Part shown: one piece after another, positions 28,515 through 36,505 of the stretch | How the letters are laid out: every line of letters starts with the position of its first letter | Numbering within the stretch: position 1 is the first letter of the stretch | From: Polyangium sp. 15x6 | GTDB lineage: Bacteria; Myxococcota_A; Polyangia; Polyangiales; Polyangiaceae | Assembly: GCF_029960785.1 (NCBI RefSeq) | Contig: NZ_JASBQE010000096.1 | Location: 1-45,366 of the forward strand | DNA length: 45,366 nt | Direction of reading: 5' to 3' | Translations under genes and position numbers: made by a program | The notes under the pieces: generated by a model | Told to the model about the DNA's origin: nothing | Database searches by the model: none | Seen by the model: only the letters and a program-made list of their open reading frames with translations

Positions 28515-30095
28515 TCAAGGCGCCGCGGGGATGACGAGGACGGATTCGTAATGACGGCTGGAGCGAGCGAAGGGCGGGCATTCCGTGTCGCGGATGGGCA
28601 TGGCCTCGGCCCGCACGAGGTGCAGCGTGCCGTAGCCGTCCGCGAGGTCGATGCTCTTGCCCGCGCGCAGGAAGGAGATCGACGGGACGTGCGCGCCGAG
28701 GAAGCTGAGCTCGAGCGGGACGAGCAGGCTGCCGCATTCGTCGTGCGCGCCGGTGCAGCCCTCGGCGAGGTCGGACTCGACGGTGGGCTCGCCGAGCGGC
28801 GCGTCCGTGCCCGTGAACCCATACCGCGCGAGGACGTTGCCGCGCACCGCGACCACGGTGTGTGTGTCGCTGTGGAGGATGAGGATCTTGCCCTCGGGCG
28901 GCTCGCCGTTCGTCTCGGGGGCAGAGCCGGCGATGCCATCACGCTCGTCGATCATGAGGCTGTCGCCGGCCTTGAACGGCATGGCCGCCTTGGGCACGCA
29001 GACGTACATCGTCGATTTGTTCTGGAGCACGAGGGCGTGGCAATCGTCGGGCGAGGAGATGATGGATTCCACCATCCAAGGCCCGCCGATGGGGACCGGC
29101 GTGGACCACTCGATGCCGACGCTCTCGTCGGGTGTGGTGCAGCCGGGGGCGACGGGCGGCTCTTCGAGCGCGGGCGCCTTGAAGACGGCCTCGTGCGGGC
29201 CGAGCGAGAGTTTGCCATTCGAATCGAGCGAGAGCGGGATCATGAGGCGGTCGTCCGAGTTCGTCACCGTGGAGACGAGCTGGGTCGGGAACGTCGAGGA
29301 GGACCAGGCGAGGAGCGTGGGCGAGAGGCCGTCGGCGTCGACGAGGTAGGCGACGCAGCCCGCCGTGTCATTGTTCTGGAGAGGCAAACCCCGGCCCGGC
29401 TGGAGGAGCCACGCCTCGGCCGGCGCGAAGAGCTCGCGCGAAAGCGCGGATTCGGGATCGGCGAGCAGGGTCTCGCAATCGACCTGGACCGAGTCCTTGA
29501 GCGGCCGCAGGCGCACGAGGCGCTCGCCGTCCGTGGTATTGCCGAGGGAGAGCGCGCCAGCCTCGGTGGGCGTGACGCCGCAGAAATCGGGGTCGCAGGT
29601 CGGCGGCGGGTCGACGGGCTCGCTGGTCGCGGCACAGGCGAGCGATCCGAACACGACGGCCGTGCGCTGGGCCAGAGGGCGCTCGGGCAGCGGGCGCTGC
29701 ATGGCCGGGACGAGGACACGCCACGCGAGGGCGAGCGCGGGCAGCGCGATCAGATCGGTGGGATCGACGGTGATTTTCCAGGGGAATGGCGTGAGCGCCG
29801 TGAACGCCTCGAAGGCGCGCGCCGCCGCGGGCGAGAGCTTGATGGCGGCGAAGACGGCGCCCGTGGCGAGGTGCGCGAGGAAAAGGCTCCGGCGGCTCCC
29901 GAGGCGGAGGAGCACCGCGAGGAGCGCGGGCGCCACCACGAGCCCGGCGAAATCACTCAGTTTGCCCGTGATCGCGCCGGGAAGGACGCCCGCGCCCTTG
30001 AGGACGTGGTCGTTCAGGGCGAGGACGGCGAGAGATCCGAGCCACAACGGGTGGAGCAGCGCGCGACGCGCCGCATAAGGTCGTTCCATCGGCAT
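28515..30095 (-). CDS. Membrane protein of unknown function
   Basis: The protein has 526 residues. The start was chosen because AGGAG lies 5 bases before this ATG. The frame is open further upstream to position 30158, without a ribosome site. Residues ~16-157 hold four or five hydrophobic segments, with a conserved-looking motif LNDHVLKGAG and ITGKLSDFAGLVVAP. A lipobox-like VVFGSLAC occurs near 148-154. The rest (~160-526) is a Cys-containing, beta-rich region (CDPDFCGVT, DDCHALVLQNKSTMYVC), predicted outside the membrane. I do not recognise a named family. It precedes the VWA lipoprotein gene by 18 bp and probably shares its transcript. Confidence 0.82.
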   Translation of the reverse strand: MPMERPYAARRALLHPLWLGSLAVLALNDHVLKGAGVLPGAITGKLSDFAGLVVAPALLAVLLRLGSRRSLFLAHLATGAVFAAIKLSPAAARAFEAFTALTPFPWKITVDPTDLIALPALALAWRVLVPAMQRPLPERPLAQRTAVVFGSLACAATSEPVDPPPTCDPDFCGVTPTEAGALSLGNTTDGERLVRLRPLKDSVQVDCETLLADPESALSRELFAPAEAWLLQPGRGLPLQNNDTAGCVAYLVDADGLSPTLLAWSSSTFPTQLVSTVTNSDDRLMIPLSLDSNGKLSLGPHEAVFKAPALEEPPVAPGCTTPDESVGIEWSTPVPIGGPWMVESIISSPDDCHALVLQNKSTMYVCVPKAAMPFKAGDSLMIDERDGIAGSAPETNGEPPEGKILILHSDTHTVVAVRGNVLARYGFTGTDAPLGEPTVESDLAEGCTGAHDECGSLLVPLELSFLGAHVPSISFLRAGKSIDLADGYGTLHLVRAEAMPIRDTECPPFARSSRHYESVLVIPAAP

Positions 30096-30191
30096 TTCAT
30101 CTCCTGCATGAGGGAAAGACGAAGGCTGGGCACGGCCAGCAAACCATGTGCCATACACGTATTCCCGGGATTCGCGAAGAGATCCTGCTAC

Positions 30192-30212
30192 CAGGGCCGG
30201 CGCGCGGCCCTG
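30192..30212 (-). terminator. Hairpin after the HAD gene
   Basis: An 8-bp stem (30192-30199 with 30205-30212) and 5-nt loop lie 28 nt past the stop of the minus-strand HAD-family gene. No T run follows, so it could be a factor-dependent terminator or a 3'-end barrier. Confidence 0.4.
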
Positions 30213-30239
30213 ACAGCGGTGTCGCGGCGGAGGCGCGAA

Positions 30240-31088
30240 TCAGAGGTGGACGCGCTCGAGGCGTCGCTCGATCACGTCGAGGATCCCGCGGGCATAACTG
30301 GCCCCGGCGGTGCGGGAGAAGCGGCGGCGGGCTTCGTCGGTAGCGTTGTCGACCAGGTAGCCGTGCTCGACAGCAGAGAGCATGTCGACGTCGCCCACGT
30401 CGTCGCCGAAGCCGAAGGCCCGGGAGCGCGGGATGCCGAGGCGCTCGAGGACGAAATCGGCGACCTGGCGTTTTCCGACGCCCCGCGGCACGAAATCCAC
30501 GTCGTAGGCGCCCTCGGGCTCGCCGAGCGCGGGGTGGCAGGGATAGACGTGGACGCCGATCCCATGGCGCTCGGCGATCTTGTGGAGGATCGAGGCGATC
30601 TCGGGGTGCCGGCCGCGGCCGTTCGGCTGAAACATGTAACTATCGATGCGTCTGCCCGCTTGCTCGCGGCGGACCAGGTGGACGCCACGGCGGAGGAGAT
30701 CGTCGAGCGCGGCGGCGACGCGGGCCCTCGAAAAGCCGCTCTGCGCGACGCGGGCGTCCCATTCGGCGACCGGGCGGCGGCCTTCCTCGCGGGTGAAGAA
30801 ATCGAGCTCGGCGCCCCAGGAGCTCGCGATGAAATGGGGCACGACGCGCAGGCCGTGGGTGCCGACCGTGGCGGCGACGACGTCGATGGGCCCGTCGGCG
30901 ACCCAGCCGAAGACGAGGCCGAGCGCGGAGGCCTCTTCGAGGAGGAGCTGCTCGAGCGAGCGCCGATCGCGGCGGCGCTCGGGCGAGCCGTCGTGCGCGA
31001 GGTAGGTCTCGTCGAAATCAGCGAAGACGACCCAGCGCGGGGCCGCGATGCGCGGCAGATACGTGCGGCGATCACCGAGCGGCGGCAT
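30240..31088 (-). CDS. HAD-superfamily phosphatase, sucrose-phosphatase/Cof-like
   Basis: This 282-residue protein starts at the methionine of MPPLGDRR; an ATG 30 bases upstream is also open and neither has a clear ribosome site. The nucleophile motif is ADFDET (Asp 24 and 26). A lysine in RGVGKRQV (K207) and the acidic motif GFGDDVGDVDML (Asp 230/231) complete the HAD active site. A large cap region lies between. The arrangement matches class IIB haloacid-dehalogenase phosphatases, such as Cof-type and sucrose-phosphate phosphatases, which hydrolyse small sugar or coenzyme phosphates. The substrate is unknown. It stands alone between two minus-strand genes, with a hairpin after its stop. Confidence 0.85.
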   Translation of the reverse strand: MPPLGDRRTYLPRIAAPRWVVFADFDETYLAHDGSPERRRDRRSLEQLLLEEASALGLVFGWVADGPIDVVAATVGTHGLRVVPHFIASSWGAELDFFTREEGRRPVAEWDARVAQSGFSRARVAAALDDLLRRGVHLVRREQAGRRIDSYMFQPNGRGRHPEIASILHKIAERHGIGVHVYPCHPALGEPEGAYDVDFVPRGVGKRQVADFVLERLGIPRSRAFGFGDDVGDVDMLSAVEHGYLVDNATDEARRRFSRTAGASYARGILDVIERRLERVHL

Positions 31089-31397
31089 GGCGCGTCCATC
31101 GCATGGCCGGCAGAACATGGCCGGGGTTCGGGTTTTTCAAGACAAGCATGGGATCCATTCCTTCGCGAACGAGGCCAAAGCCGGAAAGAAAAAGGCGGCC
31201 CCCGAGGCGCGGGACGAGGGAGGCCACGATCGGCCGCGGCGAGGCCCTCGGCCGCCAGCTCCCCGTCCATGACGCCAGCCGTAGCCGAGATTATCATGCA
31301 ATGGCAGGGGGCCGACGGAAATCGACGCCCAGATCGGACGTATCCTGTCCGATCTGGGCGCCTCGGATATTTTTCGTGTTTATCGGCTCTCTGGGGG
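31089..31397. other. Intergenic region with hairpin
   Basis: This 309-bp stretch between two minus-strand genes shows no convincing gene. It should include the promoter of the HAD gene and the 3' end of the DUF4142 transcript. The one clear structure is the 14-bp hairpin at 31326-31360. An AT-rich patch TATTTTTCGTG lies at about 31368-31378. Confidence 0.5.
31326..31360 (-). terminator. 14-bp perfect hairpin, candidate terminator
   Basis: Arms 31326-31339 and 31347-31360 pair perfectly (14 bp, 7-nt loop). The hairpin lies 38 nt past the stop of the minus-strand DUF4142 gene. No T run follows on the minus strand; on the plus strand a T5 run lies 10-14 nt beyond the stem. It is best read as a strong 3'-end structure, with an operator for a dimeric regulator as the alternative. 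Confidence 0.5.
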
Positions 31398-32000
31398 TCA
31401 GACCCCGCCGCCCGGGGGGGTCGGGAAGCGGCTGCGGAGGCGCCGCGCCTGGGTGAGGTGCTGGACCAGCGAGCCGCGCATGTCGCGCAGGAAGGTCTCG
31501 ATCTCCGTCGAGTCGGCGTTCGGGATGAGCTGCGCGTCGAGGAGCGTGATCGCGCGCTGGTGCATGGCGATCTGCGTGTCGAGGTAGGTGACGTCGAACT
31601 CGGCGGCCGGCACGGTCCGCAGTCGCTCGGCCATGCGCTCGGCCTCGCGGCGGAGGTTCGACTGCATCTCGCTCCCCTCCTGCTTGACCCGGAGCTTCTC
31701 CTGGAGCGACTGAATGCGCGTCTCGGCCTCCTCGTGCTCGTCGGCGAGGCGCTGCGCGTAGGCGCGGACCGCGTCGTTCGTGGTCCGCTGGTGCGCCGTC
31801 TTCGCGCCCTCGATCTCGGCTCGATCGATGGTCGACACGACGGCCAGAATCTGTCCGTGCGAGGGCGGCTCCCAGGGCTCCTCCGTGGCCTGACCCGGGC
31901 GGTTGTTCCCCGCCTCCGTGCCGCAGCCCCACGCGCCCACGGAACCGAGCGCGAAGAGCAGGAAGGCACGGCCGAAGGACCGATGGAATGCGTGAGCCAT
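31398..32000 (-). CDS. DUF4142-like lipoprotein
   Basis: The protein has 200 residues. A clear GAGAGGAG site lies 7 bases before the ATG. The signal peptide ends in VGAWGC (Cys 26). Residues ~48-190 are a helical domain (GQILAVVSTIDRAEIEGAKTAHQRT, QRLADEHEEAETRIQSL, TYLDTQIAMHQRAITLLDAQLI) that matches DUF4142, a ferritin-like four-helix family found in exported proteins of many bacteria. Its role is not established. The tail is Pro/Gly-rich. A 14-bp hairpin follows the stop. It is divergent from the large membrane-protein gene, with 249 bp between the starts. Confidence 0.85.
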   Translation of the reverse strand: MAHAFHRSFGRAFLLFALGSVGAWGCGTEAGNNRPGQATEEPWEPPSHGQILAVVSTIDRAEIEGAKTAHQRTTNDAVRAYAQRLADEHEEAETRIQSLQEKLRVKQEGSEMQSNLRREAERMAERLRTVPAAEFDVTYLDTQIAMHQRAITLLDAQLIPNADSTEIETFLRDMRGSLVQHLTQARRLRSRFPTPPGGGV

Positions 32001-32249
32001 GCGTCGTCTCCTCTCAAAGGCGCCGCTCGCTCGCTTCGGTCAGAGCCGAGATCCACGCGTCAGCGCCCCCATGGCCATGAAGCCCCGCGGCGCGTGGCGA
32101 GAGCCGGCCCCACCGTCTCCCGAGGTCGGGGAGCCCCGGACGGCAACATGCTTTCCGCCCGGGTCGTTGTGCCTCCGCGCTCCGTGGTGTAAGTGGGGCC
32201 GAGCGCGGCGCTCGGGATCGTCCCCGTCCCCGCCGCCTCGCTCTTCCGC

Positions 32250-35200
32250 ATGGATACGACCCCCATCGAGCGAAGCCTGCGAAGCGCGGAGACCGGCACG
32301 CTCGTGGTGGACAGTCGCCTCGTCGCCCGCGTGATCAAGCGCCACCGGCGAATCGTGGGCATCGGGCTCCTGGTGCCGCACGCGTCGTGTTACGCGCTCG
32401 GGAGGGACGAGCTCCTCGCGCTCGTGCCAGCCGCGGAGCTCGGCGAGGCCGGAAAGAGGCTGCCGGAGCACGTGGTGCTCCTGCCCAGGCCGAAGGGATC
32501 GGAGATCCTCGACGCGTCGCCGGCCGAGGTGCTGGCGCGGCTCTGGCGCGGGGCGTTCCACGGGCGCGTGCACCTCGCGCTCGAAGCCGCGCGGCGCCGC
32601 GGCGCGCTCGATGAAGCGGGGATCCGGGCGCGGATCGATCGGATCGGGCAAACGGAGTTCGACGAGATCCGGCGCGTCTTGCGGGCCGACGATCTACTCC
32701 TGCCCCCGGCCGACGACGCGGAGGTCTACACGGAGTTCGCCGCGCTCTTGCTGGAGCTCCACCACTTCGCCCCGCGCCTCGTTGCGAGGACGTTCCCCAC
32801 GCTGCGGGACACGTCGCGAGCGCTCGCGGTGATCGGCGGGGACGTGGACGCGCGCGCGCTGCTCGCGGCGTGCAGGCCCGAGGGCGCGGCGGAGCCTTCG
32901 GAGACGCCGTTCGGCAAGGAGTCGACGACACCGACGTACTCGGCGCTGCCCGCGCTCGACGTGCTGCCCGCGTTCCTGTCGCGGCGCGCGACGACGGTCG
33001 CGGGCGCGCAGAAGCTCGTGGCCCAGGCCGAGAAGGCGCGCGCCGAGGGGAACCACGTGCGGGCCGCGCTCTCGCTGCTCGCGGCGATGCCGGCGGCGGG
33101 CGAGGATCAGCAGGTGAAGCTGCGCGCCCAGGTGCAGCGGGATCTCGACGCGCTCGGCGCGCGGCTCGACGCGGCGCTCGTGGGCCCGGGCGAGAGCGCG
33201 GAGGGCGCGCCGCGGGTGCCGTGGACCTCGTCGCTGATGCCGCTCGCGGTGACGGCGAGCGAGAGGCAAGCGCTCCGGTATCCGGTCGAGGCGCGGCTGC
33301 TCTACGATCTCCAGCGGGCCTGCGTGGCGCACGAGCGTGGGGCGTCGGCGGTCGATCTCGTGACGTGGGCGCTCTCGCTCGGCGATCGCCCGATCGTGCG
33401 GAAGCTGCCGGCGACGCGGCCGCTCAAGATCGCGCGGCACCTGCGGAGCGCCCTGCAAAAGCTACGGCACGTGGAGATGCCGTCCGCGGATCGACGGCTC
33501 ATCGCGCGGCTCCTGCGCATGGCGGTGCGGCGGGCCGAGGAGAACGTGCGGAAGACGCTGCGGCCGGTCATCGAGGGGACGCTCGACGGCGTGGGCCTCC
33601 GGCCCGCGAGCGTGCCCGAGCGCGTGGCGCGGAAGAAGCTCGTGGAGGAGCTCTGCGATCAGGTGGTGGCGCGCGGGTTCTTGAGCATCGGGCAGCTCCG
33701 CGACGCGCTCTCCCGGAGCCAGCTCAAGATGGCCGACGTCGCGCTCCCGGGTGAGCTCGTGCGCGGCGATCCGCTGCTGCTCGCGGACAAGGCGCTCGAT
33801 GTCTCGCTCGACGGCGTCTACCGCCGCGGCGAGGTGTACCTGCGCGCCTTGCAGAAGGTGTCGAGCGTGTTCTTCGGGACGAAGCTCGGCCGGCTCGTGA
33901 CGCTCTTCGTGATCTTGCCGGCCGGCGGCGCGTTCGTGGTGCTGGAGGGCTTGCAGCACATGGTCGGGCCGGCCGCGAAGGCGCTCGGCTTCGTGCCGCC
34001 GCACCTCGTGAGCACGCCGTCGTTGCTCGTGATGACCGCCGTGCTCTTCGGGCTCATCCACAGCGAAGCCATCCGCGCCGGCGCGATGCGGGTTTTGTCG
34101 ATGCTCGGCCACGCGCTCGCGGCCGTCTTCGTGCGCCTGCCGCGGTGGGTCTTCTCGCTCGGGCCGATCCGGCGCGTGCTGGAGAGCGGCATGGCGCGGG
34201 CGCTCGCGCGGTACGTGCTGATGCCGCTCGTGGTCGCGACGATCCTCTACCTGGCGACGCCCCTGCGCGACGTGCCCGGCGTGATCGGGCCCCTCGGCGC
34301 GGCGGGCGTGTTCGTGGCGGCGAGCGTGCTGCTCAACACGCGGGCGGGCCTCGTCGCGCAGGAGGTCGTGTTCGACCAGATCGCGCTCGGCTGGGAGGCG
34401 CTGAAGGGGCGCGCGCTGCCGGGGCTCCTGCGGCTCGTGATGAGCATCTTCCGCGCGATGCTGGAGCTCTCGGAGCGCACGCTCTACCGGGTCGACGAAT
34501 TCCTGCGGTTCCGTGAGGGCGACAAGCGCGCCACGATCCCGCTCAAGGCGACGCTCGGGCTCGTGTGGTTCTTCGTGGCGTACGTGATCCGGCTCTACAT
34601 CACGCTGCTCATCGAGCCCGAGATCAACCCGGTGAAGCACTTCCCGGTGGTCACGGTCGCGCAGAAGATGCTGATCCAGCAGCTCGCCGAGATGCTGACG
34701 GTCATGAACCACGCGCTCGCCCCGCTCGGCCCGGTCATCGGCGGGACGATCGCGGCGACGACGGTGTTCCTGTTCCCGAGCGTGTTCGGCTTCCTCGTGT
34801 GGGAGTTCAAGGAGAACTTCCGCCTCTACCGCGAGAACCGCGCGAAAAACCTGGGGCCCGTGCCGATCGGGCATCAAGGCGAGACCGTGGGCACGCTCAT
34901 GCGGCCCGGGTTCCACTCGGGTACGTTGCCCAAGCTCTACGGAAAACTTCGGCGCGCGGCGCGGCGCGCGGAGCTCGACGAGTCGCGCGGCGTCGAGCGC
35001 GGGCACGGCTCGCTGCGCGGCCTGCAGGAGCAGCTCGACGACCTGCGCGAGACCGTGCGGCGCGCCGTCGATCGCGAGGTGAGCGGCCTGCTCGCGGCAT
35101 GCCCCCGCTTCCGCGCGGGCGCCATCACCGTGCAGAGCGTCGAGCTCGGTTCGAACCGGCTGCGCCTCGAGCTCGCCTGTGATGCGATCTCCAAGGCGAA

Positions 35201-35705
35201 GACCGTGATCGCGTTCGAGGAGCAGAGCGGGCTCGTCGTGGCGAGCGTGACCGAGCCAGGGTTCGTCGATGCGCTCGACGGCTCGGATCGGATCCTCTTC
35301 GAGAACGCGATCGCCGGGTTTTACCGCATGGCCGGCGTGGATCTCGTGCGCGAGCAGATCCGCGCGGCGCTCGGCGAGGACGTGCCGTACGACATCGCCG
35401 ACGAGGGCCTCGTGCTCTGGCCGGGCGAAGGCTACCGGACCGAGGTGATCTACGCGCTCGACGCCGGGTTCAGCGGCCCGCTCGTGCCACCCGTGGTGCG
35501 CGGCGAGCGTCCGGGCGTCGAGCCCAAGCCGCTCGATTTACGGAAGATCCTGTTCCGCGATCAGCACATCCCCTGGGCCGAGTGGGCCCTGTCGTGGCGC
35601 GAGGAGGTCGCGGGCGAGGCGCCGCGGCGGGTGCTCTTCGGCGCGTCGATCCTCCCGCCGCCGCGGCTCGAACGGGAACGCGCCGCGCGCCTGGCCTCGG
35701 CATGA
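32250..35705 (+). CDS. Large multi-domain membrane protein, function unknown
   Basis: The protein has 1151 residues from the ATG giving MDTTPIERS. Residues 1-~540 are soluble, helical and Arg-rich. A central region carries about six hydrophobic segments (about 546-568, 589-605, 653-672, 677-697, 766-790 and 829-853), with the motif EINPVKHFPVVTVAQK between the last two. Residues ~860-1151 are soluble again, with a helical charged part and a beta-rich end. The HFPVVTV motif reminds me of hypothetical membrane proteins of planctomycetes and myxobacteria, but I cannot name a function. The last codons overlap the esterase gene by four bases (ATGA), so the two are probably translated together. Confidence 0.85.
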   Translation: MDTTPIERSLRSAETGTLVVDSRLVARVIKRHRRIVGIGLLVPHASCYALGRDELLALVPAAELGEAGKRLPEHVVLLPRPKGSEILDASPAEVLARLWRGAFHGRVHLALEAARRRGALDEAGIRARIDRIGQTEFDEIRRVLRADDLLLPPADDAEVYTEFAALLLELHHFAPRLVARTFPTLRDTSRALAVIGGDVDARALLAACRPEGAAEPSETPFGKESTTPTYSALPALDVLPAFLSRRATTVAGAQKLVAQAEKARAEGNHVRAALSLLAAMPAAGEDQQVKLRAQVQRDLDALGARLDAALVGPGESAEGAPRVPWTSSLMPLAVTASERQALRYPVEARLLYDLQRACVAHERGASAVDLVTWALSLGDRPIVRKLPATRPLKIARHLRSALQKLRHVEMPSADRRLIARLLRMAVRRAEENVRKTLRPVIEGTLDGVGLRPASVPERVARKKLVEELCDQVVARGFLSIGQLRDALSRSQLKMADVALPGELVRGDPLLLADKALDVSLDGVYRRGEVYLRALQKVSSVFFGTKLGRLVTLFVILPAGGAFVVLEGLQHMVGPAAKALGFVPPHLVSTPSLLVMTAVLFGLIHSEAIRAGAMRVLSMLGHALAAVFVRLPRWVFSLGPIRRVLESGMARALARYVLMPLVVATILYLATPLRDVPGVIGPLGAAGVFVAASVLLNTRAGLVAQEVVFDQIALGWEALKGRALPGLLRLVMSIFRAMLELSERTLYRVDEFLRFREGDKRATIPLKATLGLVWFFVAYVIRLYITLLIEPEINPVKHFPVVTVAQKMLIQQLAEMLTVMNHALAPLGPVIGGTIAATTVFLFPSVFGFLVWEFKENFRLYRENRAKNLGPVPIGHQGETVGTLMRPGFHSGTLPKLYGKLRRAARRAELDESRGVERGHGSLRGLQEQLDDLRETVRRAVDREVSGLLAACPRFRAGAITVQSVELGSNRLRLELACDAISKAKTVIAFEEQSGLVVASVTEPGFVDALDGSDRILFENAIAGFYRMAGVDLVREQIRAALGEDVPYDIADEGLVLWPGEGYRTEVIYALDAGFSGPLVPPVVRGERPGVEPKPLDLRKILFRDQHIPWAEWALSWREEVAGEAPRRVLFGASILPPPRLERERAARLASA

Positions 35706-36502
35706 ACCACGCAAAGGCCGCTGCCCTCGTCGCGCTCGTGCTGCTCGCGCCCGCGTGCGGGCGGGAGACGCCACCCGAGCCTCCGCCGGCCAGCGCAGCC
35801 CCGAAGGTCGAAGCGAAGGCCACGTCCGGGCCGCCCGAAGCGGCGGGGATCCGGTACCTCGAACGCGTGACGGGCGGCGCCGCCGCGACCGAACGTCTGC
35901 CGCTCGTGGTGGCGATCCACGGGCTCGGAGATCGTCCGGAGTCGTTCGTTCGGCTGTTCGATCGGATCGAAGCGCGCATGCGGGTCGTCGTTCCGTACGG
36001 GACCTCGCCGCACGGCGACGGCTTCTCGTGGTTCCCGCTCGCGCGTCGAGATCCTGCGAAGCTCGGGGAAGGCACGGCGCTCGCGGCCGACGGGCTCGCC
36101 GCGATGCTGGAGGAGCTCGAACGGACGCGGCCCACGCACGGCCGGCCGATCGTGACGGGGTTTTCCCAGGGAGGGATGCTGAGCTTCACGCTCGCGGTCA
36201 AACACCCCGAGCGCATCGGCGAGGCGCTTCCCCTCGCCGGCCTGCTCGCGCCGCCGCTCTACCCGAGCTCGTGGCCGATGGGAAAGTTCGCCCCGCTCGT
36301 CCACGCGTTCCACGGCGACGCGGACACGATGGTGCCGCTCGCCGGCGCGACCGAGACCGTGCGCGCGCTCGTCGCGGCGGGCTTTTCGGCGGAGCTCACC
36401 ACCTACCCCGGCGTGGGGCACACGGTGAACGCTTCGATGCGGGGGGATTGGCAGAAGGCGCTGGAGGCAGCGGCCCAGCGGGCCGCCGCCTCGAGGCCGT
36501 GA
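35702..36502 (+). CDS. Alpha/beta-hydrolase esterase lipoprotein
   Basis: The protein has 266 residues. Its ATG overlaps the stop of the membrane-protein gene (ATGA), which points to coupled translation. The lipoprotein signal peptide ends in LLAPAC (Cys 19), then a short Pro/Ala-rich linker. The hydrolase core shows the oxyanion-side motif IHGLGD, the nucleophile elbow GFSQGG (Ser 155), the acid HGDADTMVP (Asp 206 or 208) and the histidine GVGHTV (His 240). It resembles phospholipase/carboxylesterase and polyhydroxybutyrate-depolymerase-type enzymes. The lipid anchor places it in the envelope. The substrate is unknown. It converges with the M36 protease gene, with 3 bp between. Confidence 0.9.
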   Translation: MNHAKAAALVALVLLAPACGRETPPEPPPASAAPKVEAKATSGPPEAAGIRYLERVTGGAAATERLPLVVAIHGLGDRPESFVRLFDRIEARMRVVVPYGTSPHGDGFSWFPLARRDPAKLGEGTALAADGLAAMLEELERTRPTHGRPIVTGFSQGGMLSFTLAVKHPERIGEALPLAGLLAPPLYPSSWPMGKFAPLVHAFHGDADTMVPLAGATETVRALVAAGFSAELTTYPGVGHTVNASMRGDWQKALEAAAQRAAASRP

Positions 36503-36505
36503 CGA

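Noticed and set aside
31393-31405. Small inverted repeat GGGG/CCCC near the end of the DUF4142 gene.
   Set aside because: The 4-bp stem is inside or next to coding sequence in a GC-rich gene and is expected by chance.
26826-32192. A 1788-residue open frame on the plus strand across the VWA, membrane, HAD and DUF4142 genes.
   Set aside because: It has no signal peptide, domain or ribosome site and is antisense to well-supported genes on the minus strand.
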